A DNA stretch of 64,000 nucleotides from Sipunculus nudus (Eukaryota > Annelida > Sipuncula > Golfingiida > Sipunculidae): NCBI GenBank assembly GCA_026874595.1, contig CM049309.1, forward strand, positions 91,040,723 to 91,104,722, read 5' to 3'. Position numbers and translations under genes: made by a program. The notes beneath the pieces were generated by a model. The model was given only the letters and a program-made list of their open reading frames with translations. It searched no databases and was not told the origin of the DNA. How positions within the stretch are numbered: the stretch's first letter is position 1; every line of letters begins with the position of its first letter. This document shows positions 50,101 to 56,100 of the stretch, piece by piece.

Positions 50101-53100
50101 ATGTACCCAACTAATGGTATCTGTTCCTGTCAAAGACATTTGTATATATATATATATCAGTCCACCTACATAAACTGTCACTACATCTGTATGTTAAATA
50201 AATCAATTCCTTAGCAGTGGATTTTTGGAGAGAAAACCTGGAATCCAGAGTGTTTGGTGTCTGTTGTCACCAGGTTACCCTGATCATGATCCATTAGGCA
50301 ACATCAGCTGCTAGCCATAGACCTAATCTTTAAAAAATGGTCTGCTTTATTTTCTGTCTTTACTACACTAAGCTAAATTTATCACACAGATGAGCTGAAA
50401 TGCTCTTACCACTGCACTCCTTTATTGTAAAAGGCATATTCCTGTAAAGGTTTCACCTTTGTAGGTAATATGGCTCATCCAGAAACATAGCCTAACTGAA
50501 AAGTGCTGAGTTATCTATATCATATGGTTCAGCGCTACCCCCAGTTATGTTGGGAATACAATTTTTCATCAATATGTCTCTACTCCTTATAGTTTAGAAG
50601 AAAATTTACATTGAAAATCGGTAAAATCACCCTTTTTGACCTCTGTGACCTTGAAAAATAGGTCAAGGTCACTGAAACTTGGTCAAATTAATTGGACCAT
50701 GTTAGGGGATATCCTGTGTAAATATGAATGAAACTGGATAAAAAAAGTGGCAGAATAATAATAAGAAGAAGAATATTGGCCAAAACAAAATCTCCACCTA
50801 TGGATGATGGAGATAAATATGTTTATACATAAAACAGTACTTGACACTAAATGCAATCTGGCTTGCATAACCAAGTTAACTTTTAAGTGTTGTTGCACAG
50901 TATGTAGAACATCATTAAAAAATCATGAGTCCATGAGGGGATAATGATATGTGCTTACATACAATACAGACTTTTTTTCAGTAGTGCCCATAATTGTCAA
51001 GAAAAAATATATTATTCACACAGTAATGAACAAATGAGAGATGTTATGAACAGATGCAGCTCACACACACAAACCATACAAATGGAAAAGCAACCTCACA
51101 ATTTTTGTTTATATTTTTTGTCATTGGTGTATTTGGTGATTATTTTGTTTGTCATTGTAAGCACTCTTCTGATGACCTTTAGATCTGAAAACACTGATCA
51201 AAGAAAAATCACTTAGATTTTTAATAGTGATGGGATGGTTTTGAGTTGAACCCTGATTTAGGTTTATTTCTGCACATTTCCTGGGGTTAATTTTAGCGGT
51301 GTAGTTGTCTGTGAATTTAGCTTCAGATAATGATGATAATGATGGTTGTCATGGTGATTGATTTGCATATATCCTCCTGCCTGCTTGTGTAGCGCCTACG
51401 CCCTCTGGTGGAGGGTATGCCACCCTTGGACGTCCTGTGTCGCTACCCGTGTCCAAGAACAGCCACCACCGCAGCAGTAGTAACCCTGACTTACCCTCCA
51501 GCTCACCAGGGTCACCAGATTCAGAAATAGTTGACATTCTTGGTGAGAGACATTTCCGTTTGATATGGTTTTATATCAGTTATTAAAGTGAAAAGGAATC
51601 CTTTAAATATTTGCTGATATCACCCAACAAAAGTGAAATTGTAAGACCTGACAAGTAAGACTGGTCAGGACCAAAAATAGTGGCTGTTTGAGGGGTTGTT
51701 TTAGAAGCAAGTTGGACTGTTTTCTCCTTACTTTAAATATTAGCTGGAACATGTTTGATGGGTGTCTTGTCTGGTCCATCAGGTCTACATGTACTCAGCA
51801 CTTATTAGTTTTCTTAGATTAAATTTTAAATCATCCTAAGGTTTGATTCTTGAGTTCTTGTAATCTTGTTTTTTTTTATTTCAATAAGAGGAATTCTAAA
51901 ATTTTATGTGATAAAAATGTTGATTTTGTATGGATTAGTCAATGCTCAACATTCTCTGTAATAAATAACAAGATCATTGATTTGATACCAAGACATGTAT
52001 GTGGTAAATTTAGCACAACAATTTAAATATATAGATAAAAGGATTCCATGGACAGTCTCATTTTTTGTGTTTATTTGTAAGTTATCAGAGTAATCAGCAC
52101 ATAGTTTATGATAACAGGGTCTACTGATTTGTTTGATGTTTCCATGATTATCACTTGACCAGGGTCCATAGCTCTAGACAGAAGTGGCAGTGTTAGGCAA
52201 GACTACAACTATTTTATGCCAAAAAGTGTGGGCAAAAAGGTGAGCCAGTACCTACCATGTCTCATAATGTCTCATATTCAAACTGCTTTATATCAAATCT
52301 GAATAGATATGAATTTGATAAAGAGGGTAAATTAGTTCTGGCAAAAACATCATTCATAGAGTCATTATTGTATAAACAATATAAACCTCAGAATTGGAAG
52401 CCTTGTTTAATGCTTTATTATTGTGTACTTTGTTATTCTTATTGAAATGGATCTGTATATTTCAACTTGGTCTCACACATTTTCAGTATGGAGATGTCTG
52501 TAGTTTAAACAGAGCAAAGTTTAGGGAATACATCTATTTAAGTATTTATGATATACATTGTAAATTGTATGTTTGTAGCTGGTGCACGAAGAGCTGGCGT
52601 TACAGTGGGTTGTATCCAGCGGATCAACCAAGGAACTCTCATTGCAGCATGCTTGGTTTTTCTTTGAGATAATGGTATTGCTGACTTAATATATATTTTC
52701 TTACCCCAGTCAGTACCTCAGTTGTGAAATCTAATCTTGCATGTAAAGACTCTTGTCCATGTTTTCCTATTCTTAATCCAGATCTAATAAGAAATTATTA
52801 AAGTTTCTGAAGCCTCATAAGTGGTAAACCACTTCTCATCACTATCCCCACATACCGTACATTCCCAATAAATTCGGAATCTGTTTTATTTTGTATACCC
52901 TATTTTATGAAACCTTAATTATTTTTTTCACTACATAATTTCAAATGAACAAAACTTTGCGCTCAGCTGTCAGGTAGCTGGTTTTGTGTATACCGCAAAC
53001 AATTCTAGTGGGACCGACCATTGTAACGATCACTCTTTTGGTCAAGGTGTGTTTTGATCCAGCGTATTAATTAATCATTAAAGGATTGGCGTGGGAGTCT

Positions 53101-56100
53101 TGCGCCCTGGCAGTTTTCTTCTGTTATTAAATATTTTGACAGCTTAATTTCTAAAATGGTTCAAATTTTGTGACTGTCGTTGATGTTTACCGCCTACAAT
53201 GCTTATGAGAAACGCAGTTTGTATCTGACTAGCATTCTTATTTCATGACATCATATCAAGCAGCATCCATATCTAACTTGAGCTTGTTTGCAATGTAATT
53301 GTATCCGCCAAAACGAAGTTTTGCGGATACTATGTTTTTGACCGGGTTCCGCCGCCGCCGCCGCTGCCGCGTTCGTTTCCAGAGAACTCCTCTGAGACTA
53401 CTGGACAGATTTTTCCGAAACTTACACAAATTATCAGGTCACATGTGAACTGGTGCCTAACCAAGTGACCTTGACCTGTGACCTTTCGTCTCTGCCCAGC
53501 GTCCGTTTGTGCGTCTGTTTCCACACATAAACCCATATATCTCGGGAACCGTTTGACCGATCCGGAAAAAAATTTTACACAAATGTAGCCCTGGGATAGC
53601 TTTATAACATACACAACAAAAGGTGGCGCCACCTGTCATAAAATTGAGAAAGCTATCTAGGATGTATACGCATGCCGAATTTTAGTTGAATTAGTCAAAC
53701 CACTGCAGAGATATGAGTGATTTTAACCCCAGGCAGATGAACAGATGGACACTGTGCAAACATTGTTGCAGGTGGCGCCACCTTTTGTTGTGTATGTTAT
53801 AAAGCTATCCCAGGGCTACATTTGTGTAAAAATTTTTTCCGGATCGGTCAAACGGTTCCCGAGATATATGGGTTTATGTGTGGAAACAGACGCACAAACG
53901 GACGCTGGGCAGAGACGAAAGGTCAGAGGTCAAGGTCACTTGGTTAGGCACCAGTTCACATGTGACCCGATAATTTGTGTAAGTTTCGGAAAAATCTGTC
54001 CAGTAGTCTCAGAGGAGTTCTCCGGAAACGAACGCGGCGGCGTTAACGCTCCACACATAAACCCATATATCTCAGGAACCGTTTGACCAATCCGGAAAAA
54101 AATTTTACACAAATGTAGCCCTTGGATAGCTTTATAACATACACAACAAAAGGTGGCGCCACCTGCAACCATGTTTGCACAGTGTCCATTTGTTAATCTG
54201 CCTGGGGTTAAAATCACTCATATCTCTGCAGTGGTTTGACTAATTCACCTAAAAATCGGCATGCATATACATCCTAGATAGCTTTCTTGATTTTATGACA
54301 GGTGGCACCACCTACATTCACGTTAACGCTCCACACATAAACCCATATATCTCAGGAACCGTTTGACCGATCCGGAAAAAATTTTTACACAAATGTAGCC
54401 CTTGGATAGCTTTATAACACACACAACAAAAGGTGGCGCCACCTGCAACCATGTTTGCACAGTGTCCATTTGTTAATCTGCCTGGGGTTAAAATCACTCA
54501 TATCTCTGCAGTGGTTTGACTAATTCACCTAAAATTCGGCATGCCTATACATCCTAGATAGCTTTCTTGATTTTCTGACAGGTGGCGCCACCTACATTCA
54601 CGTTAACACTGCAGACATCCAAGCTCATATCTCGGGAACCGTTTGACCAATCAGGAAAAAAAATTTACACAAATGTAGCCCTTGGATAGCTTTATAACAT
54701 ACACAAAAATGGTGGCGCCACCTGCAGCCATTTTTGCACATCGTCCATCTGTTTGTCTGCCTTTGGTTAAAATCACTCATATCTCTGCAGTGGTTTGACC
54801 AAATTACCTGAAATTCAGCATTCTTCTACATCCTGCATAGCTAGCACCACCTACATTCACGTTCACGCTGTAGACATCCATGCTTATATCTCCGGACTCA
54901 TTCAACCAATCAGGAAAATTTTTTTACACAAATGTAGCCCTTGGATAGCTTTATAACATGAACAAAAATGGTGTCGCCACCTGCAGACATTTTGGCACAG
55001 CGTCCATCTGTTTGTCTGCTGTGGGATAAAATCACTCATATCTCTGCAGTGGTTTGACTTTTCCACATGAAATTTTGCATGTGTATATATCTTGGATAGT
55101 TTCTCGTTCAAATAACAGGTGACGCCACCTACAATCATGTTTATGTGGCAGAGATCCATTCTAATATTTAACACATGTAACTCTATATCCCCTTGCCACT
55201 CAATCCATGCCTCACTTCACCCGTCCTTCTCTGATTTTGGCAGATACACGTAGTCGCTTGTCGACTACCCGTATTCTAGTTTTTATTCAGATACCAAGAT
55301 GCATTTATCATAATAAATAAAGTGCTCAGTTGTTCCAAATGGGTGTCCCTGACTAAGCAACCTTGTGTACCATTCCTGGTATGTACTTGCTTCATGTCCA
55401 ATTCATGCAGGATATTAAGCAAAAAGGATAAAAAATAATAAAGCAAATGCCGTAGATATTTTCCATGATTTATATAATTTGTTACTTCATATATTTTTTT
55501 TTGGTCCAGGGAAGCAATGAACACGTAAGCATTACACACGTTTTGCAACACATTTATACGTCTGAGTGATGGGACAACAGTAACACAGTTGGAATGATCA
55601 TATTAGTGAAGCTTGATCGAGCGCGGTTAGCTTTTGGATGGGTGACTGTGCGTACAAAAGTGCCCGATCAACTGCATGGGAGCTAAGACTATTTCTGATT
55701 GTAAACATTTTAACACGTCTTTACTTTCCCATATTTATTACGTATTATGCAAATCAAAGTTATCTGTAAATAAGCAGTTATTTTTGATAAAGTCTTCTTC
55801 TATCTTACATATAGCTGCTTGTCCCTCTGTCCGCTGATATCGCCACCTGGTGGTTAACTTGAAACAACTGGTAGTAACGCGAGTGATCATCCTATGAATG
55901 AATCAGTCAATCAAGAAATTGTACCTGGGCTACATGTAAAGTAGTGATCATTTTGTAAAATGACTTAGCTCAGTTTGATTAAGCATTTGCACACTCCGTA
56001 TAATCCATGAGACGGTAGGAAGCCCGTTTGTAAGAAATGCTATTAAGCTAACAAAACAAACTTAAATACCCATATTACCACTCAATCCATATGAGCGCTC

